64,000 bases of DNA, from the NCBI RefSeq assembly GCF_001905545.1, contig NZ_LIPD01000002.1:62001-126000 (forward strand), written 5' to 3'. The notes under the pieces were generated by a model. That model was not told the DNA's origin and did not search any database. It saw only the letters and a list, made by a program, of their open reading frames with translations. The translations under genes and the position numbers were made by a program. Shown piece after piece: positions 8,826 to 18,304 of this stretch (positions are counted from its first letter, which is position 1; every line of letters starts with the position of its first letter). Origin of the DNA: Streptomyces sp. CB02056 (GTDB lineage: Bacteria > Actinomycetota > Actinomycetes > Streptomycetales > Streptomycetaceae).

Positions 8826-10262
8826 ATGGTGAGCACCCGCACGCCCGGCTACCCCCGCCCGCGCGGCCGCTTCACCGGCCGCGGCGGAACGCCGGCCCAG
8901 ACCTCCACGACCGAGGCGCCGGCCAGGCCACGACGGCCGCAGCGCGGCCTCTCCGTCCGGCCCTTCCCCCGCCAGCGCGGCGAGAGCACGTTTCCGCCCA
9001 CGCCCGCCCGGCTGAACACCGCCCGGCTGGCCGGGCTCGCCTCGACACGGACCGTCCAACTGCTCGGCTGCCTCGTCGCGGCCGGCTGGGCCGCCGCCTT
9101 CCCGCTCGTCTCCGACCTGCCCAACCAGCGGCAGTGGGGCCTGATCGCGGCCCCCGGCTACGTGCTGGCCGGAGTGCTCTGCCTGACCCTGCCGCGCCGC
9201 TTCGCGGCCAAGGCGGCCGCCTCGGTCGCCCTGGTCGGGGCCGTCCTGGTGCCGCTCGGGCTGCTCGCCCTGCAGGGCCGCCACCAGTCCGAGGTCATGG
9301 TGGTCGAACGCTCGGCCCACCTGCTGCTCACCACCGGCACCGCGTACCTGCCGCACCCGGCGGTGGTCACCGACTACAACCCGTACCTGCCGGCGATGTC
9401 CCTGTTCGGGATGCCGCGCCAGCTGTTCGGCGACTCCACCGCCGTCGCGCGGGTCGCCGGGGACGCCCGGATCTGGTTCGCGCTGACCTTCTTCGTCTGC
9501 ATGCTGGCCGCCTGGCGGCTGCTGCGGCCCGCCCGCCCCGGCGGCGGCGACGGGCGCGCGCCGCTGCTGCCGCTGGCCGTCCTCACCGCCTCGCCGCTGA
9601 TCGCGCTCGCCCTGGTGGTCGGCGGGGTGGACCTGCCGCTGATCGGCGTCTGCTGCCTGGCCATGGCGCTCGCCGAGCGGGACCGCACGGTCGCCGCCGG
9701 GCTGGTGCTCGCCCTCGCCTGCACCCTGAAGTGGACGGCCTGGCCCGCGCTGCCGGTGGCCGTCCTGCTGCTCTGGCGGCTGTACGGCCGGCGCCCGGCG
9801 GCCCGGACCGCGCTGATCGGGGTCGGGGTGAGCGCGCTGGTGATCCTGCCCTCCGCGCTGACCCAGGCCGACGCGCTGCGCGAACAGGTGGTGCGCTTCC
9901 CGCTCGGGATGACGGCGATCCGCACCCCGGCGGGCAGCCCGCTGCCCGGCAAGGTGCTGGCCGGCTTCGGGCCGACCGGGCACGCGATCTCGCTGGCGCT
10001 GATGACCGTGGCCCTGGTCGCGGTGGCGATCTGGCTGCTGGCCCGGCCGCCGGTCTCCGCGATCGCCGCGGCCGACCTGCTGGCCGCCGGGCTCGCGATC
10101 GCCTTCATGCTGGCCCCGGCCGGGCGGTTCGGGTACCTGGCGCTGCCGGCGGTGCTGGTGATCTGGCCCCGGCTGGCGGCCCGGCGCTGGAGCAGCCGGC
10201 GCCCGGTCCCGCCGGGCCGGGTGCGGCGGGGAAGGCCGCAGCCCGCCCTGCCGCGAGGCTGA
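8826..10262 (+). CDS. Polytopic membrane protein, probable GT87/DUF2029-type glycosyltransferase
   Basis: A 478-residue protein with a basic, disordered N-terminus of about 70 residues, then ten or so transmembrane helices. The loop after the second or third helix holds the Asp/Tyr-rich patch VVTDYNPYLPAM, and the Lys-Trp-Thr-Ala-Trp-Pro patch near residue 300 recalls the polyprenyl-phosphate-sugar-dependent mannosyltransferases of the GT-C fold (GT87/DUF2029). If so, it would transfer a sugar from a lipid-linked donor on the outer membrane face. No Shine-Dalgarno precedes the ATG and a -10 box lies 6 nt away, so translation is probably leaderless. It is convergent with the PBP gene that follows. 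Confidence 0.65.
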   Translation: MVSTRTPGYPRPRGRFTGRGGTPAQTSTTEAPARPRRPQRGLSVRPFPRQRGESTFPPTPARLNTARLAGLASTRTVQLLGCLVAAGWAAAFPLVSDLPNQRQWGLIAAPGYVLAGVLCLTLPRRFAAKAAASVALVGAVLVPLGLLALQGRHQSEVMVVERSAHLLLTTGTAYLPHPAVVTDYNPYLPAMSLFGMPRQLFGDSTAVARVAGDARIWFALTFFVCMLAAWRLLRPARPGGGDGRAPLLPLAVLTASPLIALALVVGGVDLPLIGVCCLAMALAERDRTVAAGLVLALACTLKWTAWPALPVAVLLLWRLYGRRPAARTALIGVGVSALVILPSALTQADALREQVVRFPLGMTAIRTPAGSPLPGKVLAGFGPTGHAISLALMTVALVAVAIWLLARPPVSAIAAADLLAAGLAIAFMLAPAGRFGYLALPAVLVIWPRLAARRWSSRRPVPPGRVRRGRPQPALPRG

Positions 10263-10276
10263 GCGGGCTGTCGGCG

Positions 10277-10298
10277 GCCCGCCCGGCTCCGGGCGGGC
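10277..10298. terminator. Hairpin between convergent genes
   Basis: GCCCGCCCGG (10277-10286), a 2-nt spacer and the exact complement (10289-10298) form a compact GC hairpin in the 52-nt gap between two converging genes, usable in both directions. There is no T-tract. Confidence 0.5.
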
Positions 10299-10314
10299 GG
10301 GGGCTTGCGGGGGC

Positions 10315-12084
10315 TCAGCGGCCGCCGGCGGCCTTCAGGATGGAGGCGACGGCCGGGCCGGCCGCGTCCACGCCGTGGCCGCCGCCCTGCACCTCGGCGG
10401 CCACCGCGACGTTGCCGCGGTAGGCGGTGAACCAGCTGTTGGTGACGTCGACCCCGGCGACCTCGGCGGAGCCGGTCTTGGCGCCCGCGTTGTCGGTGAT
10501 GCCGGCCATCACGTCCCTGGCGGTGCCGCCGGTGGCGGTGGCCGCCATCATCGCCTTCAGCTTGGCGTCGACGTCCGGGGAGAGCGGGCGGGCGGCCTTC
10601 TGCTGCGGCAGCTCGGCGACCAGGATCGGCTGCTTGAACTCGCCGCTCTGCACGGTGGCGGTGACCGAGGCGATGGCCAGCGGGTTCATCTGGACCTTGC
10701 CCTGGCCGATGTAGTTCATGGCCTGCTCGTCCTTGCTGCCCGGCGCCGCCGGAACCTTGCCGTCGGTGTTCGGCAGGCCGGTCTTCCACTCCAGGCCGAT
10801 GCCGAACACGTCCTTGGCCGTGCCGTTCAGCGTCTCGGGCTTGAGGCTGGTCAGGCCCTGGTTGATGAAGGCGGTGTTGCAGGACATCATGAAGTCCTGC
10901 TGGAGCGTGTTGTTCGGGAAGGCGCCCGGGAACGAGTTCGGGATCGCGTGCGGGTTGCTGCTCTTCTCCGGGCAGGCCACCACGGTGTCCGGGTTGACGC
11001 CGTTCTCCAGCAGCGCCGCCGAGGTGACGATCTTCATCGTCGAGCCCGGGGCGAGCAGCCCGGCGAAGGCCCGGTTCTGGCCGGTGGCCGGCGAGTTGGC
11101 GAAGGCCAGCACCTGACCGGTGCTCGGCTCGATCGCGACGATGGAGCCGGGCTTGCCCGCCAGGTCGGTCATCGCCTTCTCGGCGGCGGCCTGGAGGGTG
11201 TTGTCGATGGTGAGCTTGAACGGCTTGCCGGGCTTCGGCTCGACGATCGTGAACAGCTTGTCCTGGGGGCCCTTGCCGGCCGGGTCGGAGATCACCACCG
11301 CGCTGCCCGCGTCCTGGTCCTTGGCCGGGTCCGGCGGCAGCAGCTTGTTGGCGTTGTCCTGGAGGGTGGTCAGCAGCGACTGGGTGAGCGAGGCGCCCTG
11401 GACCGGCTTGCCGTTGCGGTCGACCACGGTGGACGGCGGGGCGAAGACCGGCTGGACGGCGATGGTCTCGTTGCCGGACAGGTGGGGGTGGATCACCGAC
11501 GGCGCCCAGTGCACGGCCGGGGTGTTGTCGCTCATCTTCACGACGCCCAGGAAGCCCTGGTAGTCCCAGGCCCGGTTGGTGCCCGCGAACTCGGCGCGCG
11601 CCTTGTAGGACATCAGCGTGCCGGTGGGCGCGGGCGTGGCGGCCGCGGACGGCGAGTCGCCGGCGCCCGGCGTGCCGGTGGCGCCCGGGGTCGCGGAGGC
11701 CCCGGCGGTCGGCTTGGCGGCCGGGGCGGGGGTGCCGGTGGCGGCGGAGAAGACCTGCTGGGTGGTCGGGCCGAAGGGGGTGAGGGTCAGCGCGCTCGGC
11801 TTGACCTGGTCCCGGAAGGCGGTCAGACCGGCGGTGGCCGCGGCCGGGTCGTCGGTCAGCGAGGCCGCCTTGGCGATGTCGCCGGCCGCCCAGGCCGTCA
11901 GGAAGTCCTTCAGTCCGGCCGTCGCCTGGTCGGCGGTCGGCGGCTCGGCGACCACGGTGCGCGGCTTCTTGCCACCGGATACGCCGTCCGACTCGCTCAC
12001 CAGGCTGTACACGCCGTAGCCGCCGCCCGCGAGGACGGCGATGGACACGCCGGTGATGATGCCGATCTTCGCGCCACTGCGCAT
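10315..12084 (-). CDS. Penicillin-binding transpeptidase with NTF2-like (MecA-type) domain
   Basis: A 589-residue protein anchored by one N-terminal helix (residues 5-25), followed by an NTF2-like MecA N-terminal domain, a PBP dimerisation region and a transpeptidase domain. Active-site motifs are STMK at Ser348, SCN (SCNTAF), and KTG (AKTGSAE). The NTF2-like domain is interrupted near residues 125-170 by a Pro/Ala/Thr/Ser low-complexity segment, likely a surface linker. ATG 12084 has GGGGGAC about 8 nt upstream. It is the class of PBP that in streptomycetes lies near the pmt/rsmI genes, as here. It would crosslink peptidoglycan outside the membrane; a specific role in growth versus sporulation is not inferable. 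Confidence 0.9.
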   Translation of the reverse strand: MRSGAKIGIITGVSIAVLAGGGYGVYSLVSESDGVSGGKKPRTVVAEPPTADQATAGLKDFLTAWAAGDIAKAASLTDDPAAATAGLTAFRDQVKPSALTLTPFGPTTQQVFSAATGTPAPAAKPTAGASATPGATGTPGAGDSPSAAATPAPTGTLMSYKARAEFAGTNRAWDYQGFLGVVKMSDNTPAVHWAPSVIHPHLSGNETIAVQPVFAPPSTVVDRNGKPVQGASLTQSLLTTLQDNANKLLPPDPAKDQDAGSAVVISDPAGKGPQDKLFTIVEPKPGKPFKLTIDNTLQAAAEKAMTDLAGKPGSIVAIEPSTGQVLAFANSPATGQNRAFAGLLAPGSTMKIVTSAALLENGVNPDTVVACPEKSSNPHAIPNSFPGAFPNNTLQQDFMMSCNTAFINQGLTSLKPETLNGTAKDVFGIGLEWKTGLPNTDGKVPAAPGSKDEQAMNYIGQGKVQMNPLAIASVTATVQSGEFKQPILVAELPQQKAARPLSPDVDAKLKAMMAATATGGTARDVMAGITDNAGAKTGSAEVAGVDVTNSWFTAYRGNVAVAAEVQGGGHGVDAAGPAVASILKAAGGR

Positions 12085-12270
12085 GGTGCAGGTCCCCCAG
12101 GGGTCTCGCGGCCGGGCGCAACCGGCGGGGCCGGAAACGCGGTACCCCTCCACCCTAGGCAGCGCGGATCGGTGCGCCGGCGAATCGCCCGGCACTTGTG
12201 ACGGATCTGGTACGTGTTGTGCACCGCATACGGACGGTTCGCGGGAACGCGGTGTGTCCGGGGCGGCGGG

Positions 12271-14061
12271 TCAGATCCAGGTGTTGAACCACATCCGGCG
12301 GCGCCAGTCCTCCAGCGGGATGGTCTGCCCGGTGAACAGCGGATAGAAGAAGAGGAAGTTCCAGACGATCAGCAGGACCAGCAGTCCGGCCGCCGCGGAG
12401 CCGATGATCCGGCGGTCCCGGGAGGCGCCGGCCGGCCCGATCAGGGCGCCGATCAGCATCGTCACCGCGAGCACCAGGAACGGGACGAAGACCACCGCGT
12501 AGAAGAGGAAGATCGTCCGCTGCTGGTAGGCGAACCAGGGCAGGTAGCCGGCGGCCAGGCCGCAGAGCAGCGCGCCGGCCCGCCAGTCCCGCCGGGCCAC
12601 CCAGCGCCACAGGCAGTAGGCCAGCGCCGCGATGCCCGTCCACCACAGCAGCGGGGTGCCGATGCCCAGCACCTCGCGGGCGCAGTCGGCGGCGGTGCAG
12701 CCGGCCTGGCCGTACTTGGGGGACTCGTAGAAGAAGGACACCGGCCGGCCCAGCACCAGCCAGGACCACGGGTTGGACTGGTAGGTGTGCGGGTCGCTCA
12801 GGCCGACGTGGAACTCGTAGACCGTGGTGTGGTAGTGCCACAGCGAGCGCAGGGCCTCGGGTATCCACGGGAAGTCGGTGGAGCGGCCGACCGCCCAGTC
12901 CCGGCCCCAGCCGCCCTGGCCGGGAGCGGTGCTGCTGGCGAACCAGCCCCACCAGGACGCGATGTAGACCGCGACCGCGACCACGACCACCGAGACGAAG
13001 GCCGGCAGCACGTCCCGGGCGAGCACCGCCACGAACGGGCGCGGGGCGCCGGCCAGGCGGCGGGCGCCGACGTCCCAGAGCACCGTGAGCAGCCCGAAGG
13101 CCGCCGCGACGTACAGACCGCTCCACTTGGTGGCGCAGGTCAGGCCGACGCAGACGCCGGCCGCGATCCGGTACGGGCGCCAGCCCAGGCCCAGCCGCTG
13201 GGCGAGCCGGGCGTCCTCGACCCCGCCCAGCCGCCGGGCCAGCAGGGCCCGGGTGCGGTCGCGGTCCAGCAGCAGGAAGCCGAAGGCGGCGAGGGTCCAG
13301 AACATCACCACCAGGTCGAGCAGGGCGGCCCGGCTGAGCACCAGGTGCAGGCCGTCCACCGCGAGCAGCAGGCCCGCCACGCAGCCCAGCAGGGTGGAGC
13401 GGAACATCCGGCGGGCGATCCGGGCCACCATCAGCACCGACAGGGTGCCGAGCAGGGCCACCGCGAACCGCCAGCCGAAGGGGTTCATGCCGAACAGCTG
13501 CTCGCCCAGGCCGATGATCCACTTGCCGACCGGCGGGTGCACCACGTACGAGGGCGTCGCCCGGTACGGGACGGCCGCGCCCGGCGTCATGATCGTGGTG
13601 TTGGCGTCCTCCGGCCAGTTGATCTCGTAGCCGCCGTGCCAGAGCGCGTAGGCGTCCTTGGCGTAGTACGTCTCGTCGAAGATGATCGCGTGCGGCTGCC
13701 CCAGGTTCGTGAACCGCAGGAGGCCGGCGAAGACCGCCACCGCGACCGGACCCAGCCAGCCGGCCCAGCGGCAGAGGAAGAACCACAGGCCCTGCGGCAG
13801 CGAGACGCCCAGCCGCAGCAGCAGCGGCGACTGCGGCACGTCCCGGGGCGTCACCCGGGGGCCGTCCGGCATCGGCGGGGCCAGGCGCTCGGTGAGCGTC
13901 CCGGTGGGGCGGGCCGTGTAGCCGAACCGGGCCAGGCGCTCGCGCCAGCCGGCCGGCCCGTCCTGCGGTGGGCGGGGGGACGGCAGGCCGACGCCGCCGT
14001 ACGCGGAGTGGTCCGTACCAGTGGGCGCCTGGGCCGCCGTGTCGCCGTTCATCCGCCACAT
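12271..14061 (-). CDS. pmt: Dolichyl-phosphate-mannose-type protein O-mannosyltransferase
   Basis: A 596-residue GT39 family enzyme that transfers mannose from polyprenyl-phosphate-mannose to Ser/Thr of exported proteins. After a disordered, Pro-rich cytoplasmic N-terminus (about 90 residues) come about eleven transmembrane helices. The first extracytoplasmic loop has the catalytic Asp-Glu pair of the family (FDETYYAKDAY). The conserved HPPVGKW loop also follows. Protein O-mannosylation by Pmt is established in Streptomyces, where it modifies lipoproteins and is needed for phiC31 infection. Two close starts are possible (ATG 14061 or ATG 14052); neither has a strong ribosome site. It is divergent from rsmI with a 97-nt gap. 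Confidence 0.9.
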   Translation of the reverse strand: MWRMNGDTAAQAPTGTDHSAYGGVGLPSPRPPQDGPAGWRERLARFGYTARPTGTLTERLAPPMPDGPRVTPRDVPQSPLLLRLGVSLPQGLWFFLCRWAGWLGPVAVAVFAGLLRFTNLGQPHAIIFDETYYAKDAYALWHGGYEINWPEDANTTIMTPGAAVPYRATPSYVVHPPVGKWIIGLGEQLFGMNPFGWRFAVALLGTLSVLMVARIARRMFRSTLLGCVAGLLLAVDGLHLVLSRAALLDLVVMFWTLAAFGFLLLDRDRTRALLARRLGGVEDARLAQRLGLGWRPYRIAAGVCVGLTCATKWSGLYVAAAFGLLTVLWDVGARRLAGAPRPFVAVLARDVLPAFVSVVVVAVAVYIASWWGWFASSTAPGQGGWGRDWAVGRSTDFPWIPEALRSLWHYHTTVYEFHVGLSDPHTYQSNPWSWLVLGRPVSFFYESPKYGQAGCTAADCAREVLGIGTPLLWWTGIAALAYCLWRWVARRDWRAGALLCGLAAGYLPWFAYQQRTIFLFYAVVFVPFLVLAVTMLIGALIGPAGASRDRRIIGSAAAGLLVLLIVWNFLFFYPLFTGQTIPLEDWRRRMWFNTWI

Positions 14062-14158
14062 CGTAGGGGCGCTCTTCGCACGCGTGTCCGCTCCCTCGGA
14101 AGCTGACCGAATCGTCACCAAAAACCCCGGGCGCCCGACAGCTGCGAGGATGGGGACC

Positions 14159-15028
14159 GTGACAGGAGTACTCGTTCTCGCAGGCACCCCCATCGGCGAC
14201 GTCTCGGACGCCCCGCCCCGGCTCGTCGACGAACTGGCCACGGCGGACGTGATCGCGGCCGAGGACACCCGGCGGCTGCGCCGGCTCACCCAGGCACTCG
14301 GGGTGACCCCGGCGGGCCGGGTGGTCTCTTACTTCGAGGGGAACGAGGTCGGCCGCACCCCCGAACTGGTCGAGGCGCTGCTCGGCGGCGCCCGGGTGCT
14401 GCTGGTCACCGACGCCGGCATGCCCTCGGTCTCCGACCCCGGCTACCGGCTGGTCGCCGCCGCCGTGGCCGCCGACGTCAAGGTCACCGCGGTGCCCGGG
14501 CCCTCGGCGGTGCTCACCGCCCTCGCGCTGTCCGGCCTGCCGGTGGACCGCTTCACCTTCGAGGGCTTCCTGCCGCGCAAGAGCGGCGACCGGGCCCGGC
14601 AGCTCGCCTCGATCGCCGCCGAACCGCGCACCATGGTCTTCTTCGAGGCGCCGCACCGGATCGCCGAGGCGCTGACCGCGATGGCCGGGGCGTTCGGGCC
14701 GGAGCGGCCGGCCGCCGTCTGCCGCGAGCTCACCAAGACCTACGAGGAGGTCAAGCGCGGGCCGATCGGCGAGCTGGCCGCCTGGGCGGCCGAGGGCGTC
14801 AGGGGCGAGATCACCGTCGTGGTCGCCGGCGCCCCGCCGGCCGCGCCCCAGGAGCTCACCCCGGCCGAGCTGGCCCGGCTGGTGGCCGTCCGCGAGGAGG
14901 CCGGGGAGCGCCGCAAGGAGGCCATCGCGGCCGTCGCGGTGGAGCTCTCGCTGCCCAAGCGGGAGGTCTTCGACGCGGTCGTGGCGGCGAAGCGGGAAGG
15001 CCTGGGAAGCGGCCTGGGAAAGGGGTGA
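14159..15028 (+). CDS. rsmI: 16S rRNA (cytidine1402-2'-O)-methyltransferase RsmI
   Basis: A 289-residue SAM-dependent methyltransferase of the tetrapyrrole-methylase fold that 2'-O-methylates C1402 in the 30S decoding centre. The N-terminal strand LVLAGTPIGD, the GNE motif after the first third, the TDAGMPSVSDPG glycine-rich loop and the VPGPSAVLTAL loop are all family hallmarks. GTG 14159 is preferred because GAGGA lies 8 nt upstream; ATG 14150 overlaps that site. Length is normal. It is divergent from pmt, as in other actinomycetes. Confidence 0.93.
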   Translation: MTGVLVLAGTPIGDVSDAPPRLVDELATADVIAAEDTRRLRRLTQALGVTPAGRVVSYFEGNEVGRTPELVEALLGGARVLLVTDAGMPSVSDPGYRLVAAAVAADVKVTAVPGPSAVLTALALSGLPVDRFTFEGFLPRKSGDRARQLASIAAEPRTMVFFEAPHRIAEALTAMAGAFGPERPAAVCRELTKTYEEVKRGPIGELAAWAAEGVRGEITVVVAGAPPAAPQELTPAELARLVAVREEAGERRKEAIAAVAVELSLPKREVFDAVVAAKREGLGSGLGKG

Positions 15029-15263
15029 ATTCCGGGGGTTGCGTTGCTCACGGGGAGTCGTACCGTGGAGAGAAGGCCCCGGTAAACACCAGCTGAGCTG
15101 AAGTTTCGGCCGCGCTTCCCGGACCCTGCGAGGATTTTCGTATAGGTCTGACCAACGCGCATCCAAGTCTTCACAAGCCGGGCATCGGCCGGGGCGGTCC
15201 GGGCATTTCCTGGAAGGGAAAGACCCAGCCGGACGAGCGTCCGGCGGGCGCTGGGAGACGGCC

Positions 15264-15689
15264 ATGAGCGATGTAGTCGGTACCCCCCGCAGTGGCAGCG
15301 CACTGAGCACCGCCGGTCTGGCCGGCCGGCCGCACACTCCCGTCGAGACCGTACGGGAGGCCTACTCCTTCGCGTGCCTGCGCTGCGGGTACGGCTGGGA
15401 GCAGGCGTACGACATCGAACACCACGTGGCCAACGACGGGCACGTCGTGTTCGAGTACCACGCCAACGGCGTCCGGGTGCCGTCCCCGCTGCTCAAGCCG
15501 ACCTGCCCGGGCTGCGGCGGCCACACCGTGCGGATCATGCGCGAGGGCCGGGTCGCCTCCGCCGACCAGGCCTGGCAGCACGCCCCCGGCTACCCGGCGC
15601 ACGCCGAGCCGGCCGGGGCGCCCGCGGCGGCCGAGCCCACCCGGCCGCGCGGACGCTGGGCCCGGTTCTGGTCGCGGCTGCTGGGCTGA
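15264..15689 (+). CDS. Small zinc-ribbon-like protein of unknown function
   Basis: A 141-residue protein. The central region has two Cys pairs, CLRC (near residue 38) and CPGC (near residue 76), separated by a His-rich segment, which suggests a zinc ribbon. The C-terminal third is Pro/Ala-rich and ends in a basic Trp/Arg tail. ATG 15264 follows GGGAG by several nt. It lies between rsmI and metG on the same strand, after a 235-nt gap in which no other gene is visible. Conserved hypothetical; a role in RNA or protein binding is only a guess. Confidence 0.8.
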   Translation: MSDVVGTPRSGSALSTAGLAGRPHTPVETVREAYSFACLRCGYGWEQAYDIEHHVANDGHVVFEYHANGVRVPSPLLKPTCPGCGGHTVRIMREGRVASADQAWQHAPGYPAHAEPAGAPAAAEPTRPRGRWARFWSRLLG

Positions 15690-15708
15690 CACCGGGGCGA
15701 CGGAACGG

Positions 15709-15749
15709 GGACCGCCCCCGGCCGGGAACAACTCGGTCGAGGGCGGTCC
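15709..15749 (+). terminator. Inverted repeat between the zinc-ribbon gene and metG
   Basis: GGACCGCCC (15709-15717) pairs with GGGCGGTCC (15741-15749) across a 23-nt loop that can itself pair partially. Possible terminator of the upstream gene just before the metG promoter. Confidence 0.4.
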
Positions 15750-15760
15750 GCGTGCCCGAC

Positions 15761-15766
15761 TAAGCT
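15761..15766 (+). promoter_or_regulatory. -10 box immediately before metG
   Basis: TAAGCT lies 8 nt before the ATG at 15775, implying a transcript with almost no 5' leader. There is no Shine-Dalgarno sequence in the intervening bases. Confidence 0.4.
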
Positions 15767-15774
15767 TTCCGACC

Positions 15775-17397
15775 ATGGCGGCCACTGCAGACCACAGCAC
15801 CACCGGGGCGAGCACCCCGGCGTACTACGTTTCCACCCCGATCTACTACGTCAACGATCGCCCGCACCTCGGCCACGCGTACACCACCGTGGCGGGCGAC
15901 GTCCTCACCCGCTGGCACCGCCAGCGCGGCGAGAAGGTGTGGTACCTGACCGGCACCGACGAGCACGGTCAGAAGATCATGCGGACCGCCGAGGCGAACG
16001 GCGTCAGCCCGCAGGAGTGGTGCGACAAGCTGGTCGAGGAGGCCTGGAAGCCGCTCTGGCAGCACCTGGAGATCGCCAACGACGACTTCATCCGCACCAC
16101 CGAGGAGCGGCACACCGCCCGGGTGCAGGAGTTCGTCCAGGACCTGTACGACAAGGGCGAGATCTACAAGGGCGGCTACTCCGGCCCGTACTGCGTCGGC
16201 TGCGAGGAGTTCAAGCTCCCCTCCGAGCTGCTCGACGGCGCCACCGGGGACGAGAAGCTCTGCTCCGTGCACAAGCGGCCCGTCGAGTGGCTGGAGGAGG
16301 AGAACTACTTCTTCCGCCTCTCCGCCTACGGCCCGCAGCTGCTGGAGTTCTACGCGGCGAACCCGGACTTCATCCAGCCCGCCTCGGCCCGCAACGAGGT
16401 GCTGCGCTTCGTCGAGCAGGACCTCAAGGACCTCTCGATCTCCCGCTCCACCTTCGACTGGGGCGTGCCGCTGCCCTGGGACGAGAAGCACGTCCTCTAC
16501 GTGTGGGTCGACGCGCTGCAGAACTACATCACCGCGGCCGGCTACGGCAGCGACCCGGAGCGCTTCGCCGAGCTGTGGCCCGCCTCGGTCCACCTCGTCG
16601 GCAAGGACATCCTGCGGTTCCACGCCGTCATCTGGCCCGCCATGCTGATGGCCGCCGGGCTGCCGCTGCCCAAGCGGGTCGTCGCCAACGGCTGGCTGAT
16701 GGTCGGCGGCGAGAAGATGTCCAAGTCCAACCTGACCGGCATCGCGCCCACCGACCTCACCTCGCACTTCGGCGTGGACGCGTACCGCTACTACTTCCTG
16801 CGGGCGATCCCGTTCGGCACCGACGGCTCGTTCTCCTGGGAGGACTTCACCGCCCGGTACACCTCCGAGCTGGCCAACGACTTCGGCAACCTGGCCTCCC
16901 GGGTCGCCGCGATGGTGGGCAAGTACTTCGACGGGGTGCTGCCCGCCGCCACCGCCGCGGGCGACGCCGAGCAGGCCGTCGCCGACGGGCTGACCAGGGC
17001 CGTCGAGACGGCCGACCGGAAGATCGGCGAGGAGCTGGACTTCGCCGGCGGCCTCGCGGCGATCTTCGAGTTCGTCAAGCAGGTCAACGGCTACCTCACC
17101 GAGCAGGAGCCCTGGAAGGTCGCCAAGGACGACTCGGCCGAGGGCCGGGCCCGCCTGGCCACCATCCTCTATACCGCCGCCGAGGCGCTGCGCGCCACCG
17201 CCGTGCTGCTCAACCCGGTGATGCCGACCACCGCCGAGAAGCTGTGGGTGTCGCTGGGCGCCGAGGCCGCCGGGCTGGGCGCGCTCTCCGCGCAGACCGT
17301 CGCCACCGTCGCCGACTGGGGCCGGCTGCCCGCCGGTGCCACCGTCACCAAGGGCGAGATCCTCTTCCCGCGCCTCGAAGAGAAGCCGACCGCCTGA
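15775..17397 (+). CDS. metG: Methionyl-tRNA synthetase
   Basis: A 540-residue class I synthetase that charges tRNA-Met, including the initiator. The ATP-binding HIGH motif is HLGH (near residue 33) and KMSKS begins at Lys314. The connective peptide has CVGC plus CSVH, one zinc knuckle of the MetG1 type. The C-terminal anticodon-binding helical domain ends at a normal point, without the extra tRNA-binding dimerisation domain of E. coli MetRS. A -10 box 8 nt before the ATG suggests a leaderless mRNA. The tatD gene starts 1 nt after its stop. Confidence 0.97.
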   Translation: MAATADHSTTGASTPAYYVSTPIYYVNDRPHLGHAYTTVAGDVLTRWHRQRGEKVWYLTGTDEHGQKIMRTAEANGVSPQEWCDKLVEEAWKPLWQHLEIANDDFIRTTEERHTARVQEFVQDLYDKGEIYKGGYSGPYCVGCEEFKLPSELLDGATGDEKLCSVHKRPVEWLEEENYFFRLSAYGPQLLEFYAANPDFIQPASARNEVLRFVEQDLKDLSISRSTFDWGVPLPWDEKHVLYVWVDALQNYITAAGYGSDPERFAELWPASVHLVGKDILRFHAVIWPAMLMAAGLPLPKRVVANGWLMVGGEKMSKSNLTGIAPTDLTSHFGVDAYRYYFLRAIPFGTDGSFSWEDFTARYTSELANDFGNLASRVAAMVGKYFDGVLPAATAAGDAEQAVADGLTRAVETADRKIGEELDFAGGLAAIFEFVKQVNGYLTEQEPWKVAKDDSAEGRARLATILYTAAEALRATAVLLNPVMPTTAEKLWVSLGAEAAGLGALSAQTVATVADWGRLPAGATVTKGEILFPRLEEKPTA

Positions 17398-17398
17398 C

Positions 17399-18277
17399 AT
17401 GGCCGCCAAGGACGACGCCCGGTCGACCCCGCCGCCGCTGCCGGAACCCCTGGCAGTGGCGGTGGCCGACTCGCACACCCACCTCGACATGCAGTCCGGC
17501 ACCCCCGCCGAGGGCCTGGCGAAGGCCGCCTCGGTCGGGGTCACCACGGTGGTCCAGGTGGGCTGCGACGTGCCCGGCTCGCGCTGGGCCGCCGAACTGG
17601 CGGCGCAGTACGAGCAGGTGCACGCGGCCGTCGCCCTGCACCCGAACGAGGCGCCGCGGATCTTCCTCGGCGACGCGGACGGCTGGTCCGGCCAGCAGCG
17701 GAAGGCCGGCGGCGCCGCCGCGCTCGACGAGGCGCTCGCCGAGATCGACCGGCTCGCCGCACTGCCGCAGGTGGTGGCGGTCGGCGAGACCGGCCTGGAC
17801 TACTTCCGCACCGGGCCGGAGGGCGTGGACATCCAGAAGGAGTCGTTCCGCCGCCACATCGAGATGGCCAAGCGGCACGGCAAGGCCCTGGTCATCCACG
17901 ACCGGGACGCCCACGAGGACGTCATCGCCGTCCTGCTGGCGGAGGGCGCCCCGGAGCGGACGGTCTTCCACTGCTACTCCGGCGACGCGGCGATGGCGAA
18001 GACCTGCGCCGAGCACGGCTGGTACCTCTCCTTCGCCGGCCCGGTCACCTTCAAGGCCAACCAGCCGCTGCGCGACGCCCTGCTCGCCACCCCGCTGGAC
18101 CGGATCCTGGTCGAGACCGACGCCCCCTTCCTCACCCCGCACCCGTACCGCGGCCGCCCGAACGCCCCGTACCTGATCCCGGTCACGGTGCGCTCGATGG
18201 CCGCCACCCTGGGCCTGGCCGAGGACGAGCTGTCCACGGCCATCGCGGCGAACACCGCCCGGGCCTTCGGGTACTGA
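17399..18277 (+). CDS. tatD: TatD family metal-dependent deoxyribonuclease
   Basis: A 292-residue TIM-barrel hydrolase. The metal-ligand motif DSHTHLD lies near residue 23, followed by the conserved GETGLDY strand, a FRRHIEMAK helix, VIHDRDAHED, FHCYSGD and ETDAPFLTP, all diagnostic of TatD/YcfH. These enzymes are 3'-5' exonucleases linked to DNA repair. ATG 17399 lies 1 nt after the metG stop, as is usual for the metG-tatD-rsmA order. The N-terminal 20 residues are a Pro-rich extension. Confidence 0.93.
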   Translation: MAAKDDARSTPPPLPEPLAVAVADSHTHLDMQSGTPAEGLAKAASVGVTTVVQVGCDVPGSRWAAELAAQYEQVHAAVALHPNEAPRIFLGDADGWSGQQRKAGGAAALDEALAEIDRLAALPQVVAVGETGLDYFRTGPEGVDIQKESFRRHIEMAKRHGKALVIHDRDAHEDVIAVLLAEGAPERTVFHCYSGDAAMAKTCAEHGWYLSFAGPVTFKANQPLRDALLATPLDRILVETDAPFLTPHPYRGRPNAPYLIPVTVRSMAATLGLAEDELSTAIAANTARAFGY

Positions 18278-18304
18278 CGCCGGGGCCCCGGGGCCCGAGC
18301 GCGC

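Noticed and set aside
15029..15263. Possible riboswitch in the rsmI to zinc-ribbon gap
   Set aside because: No conserved aptamer motif known to me can be matched in this 235-nt gap.
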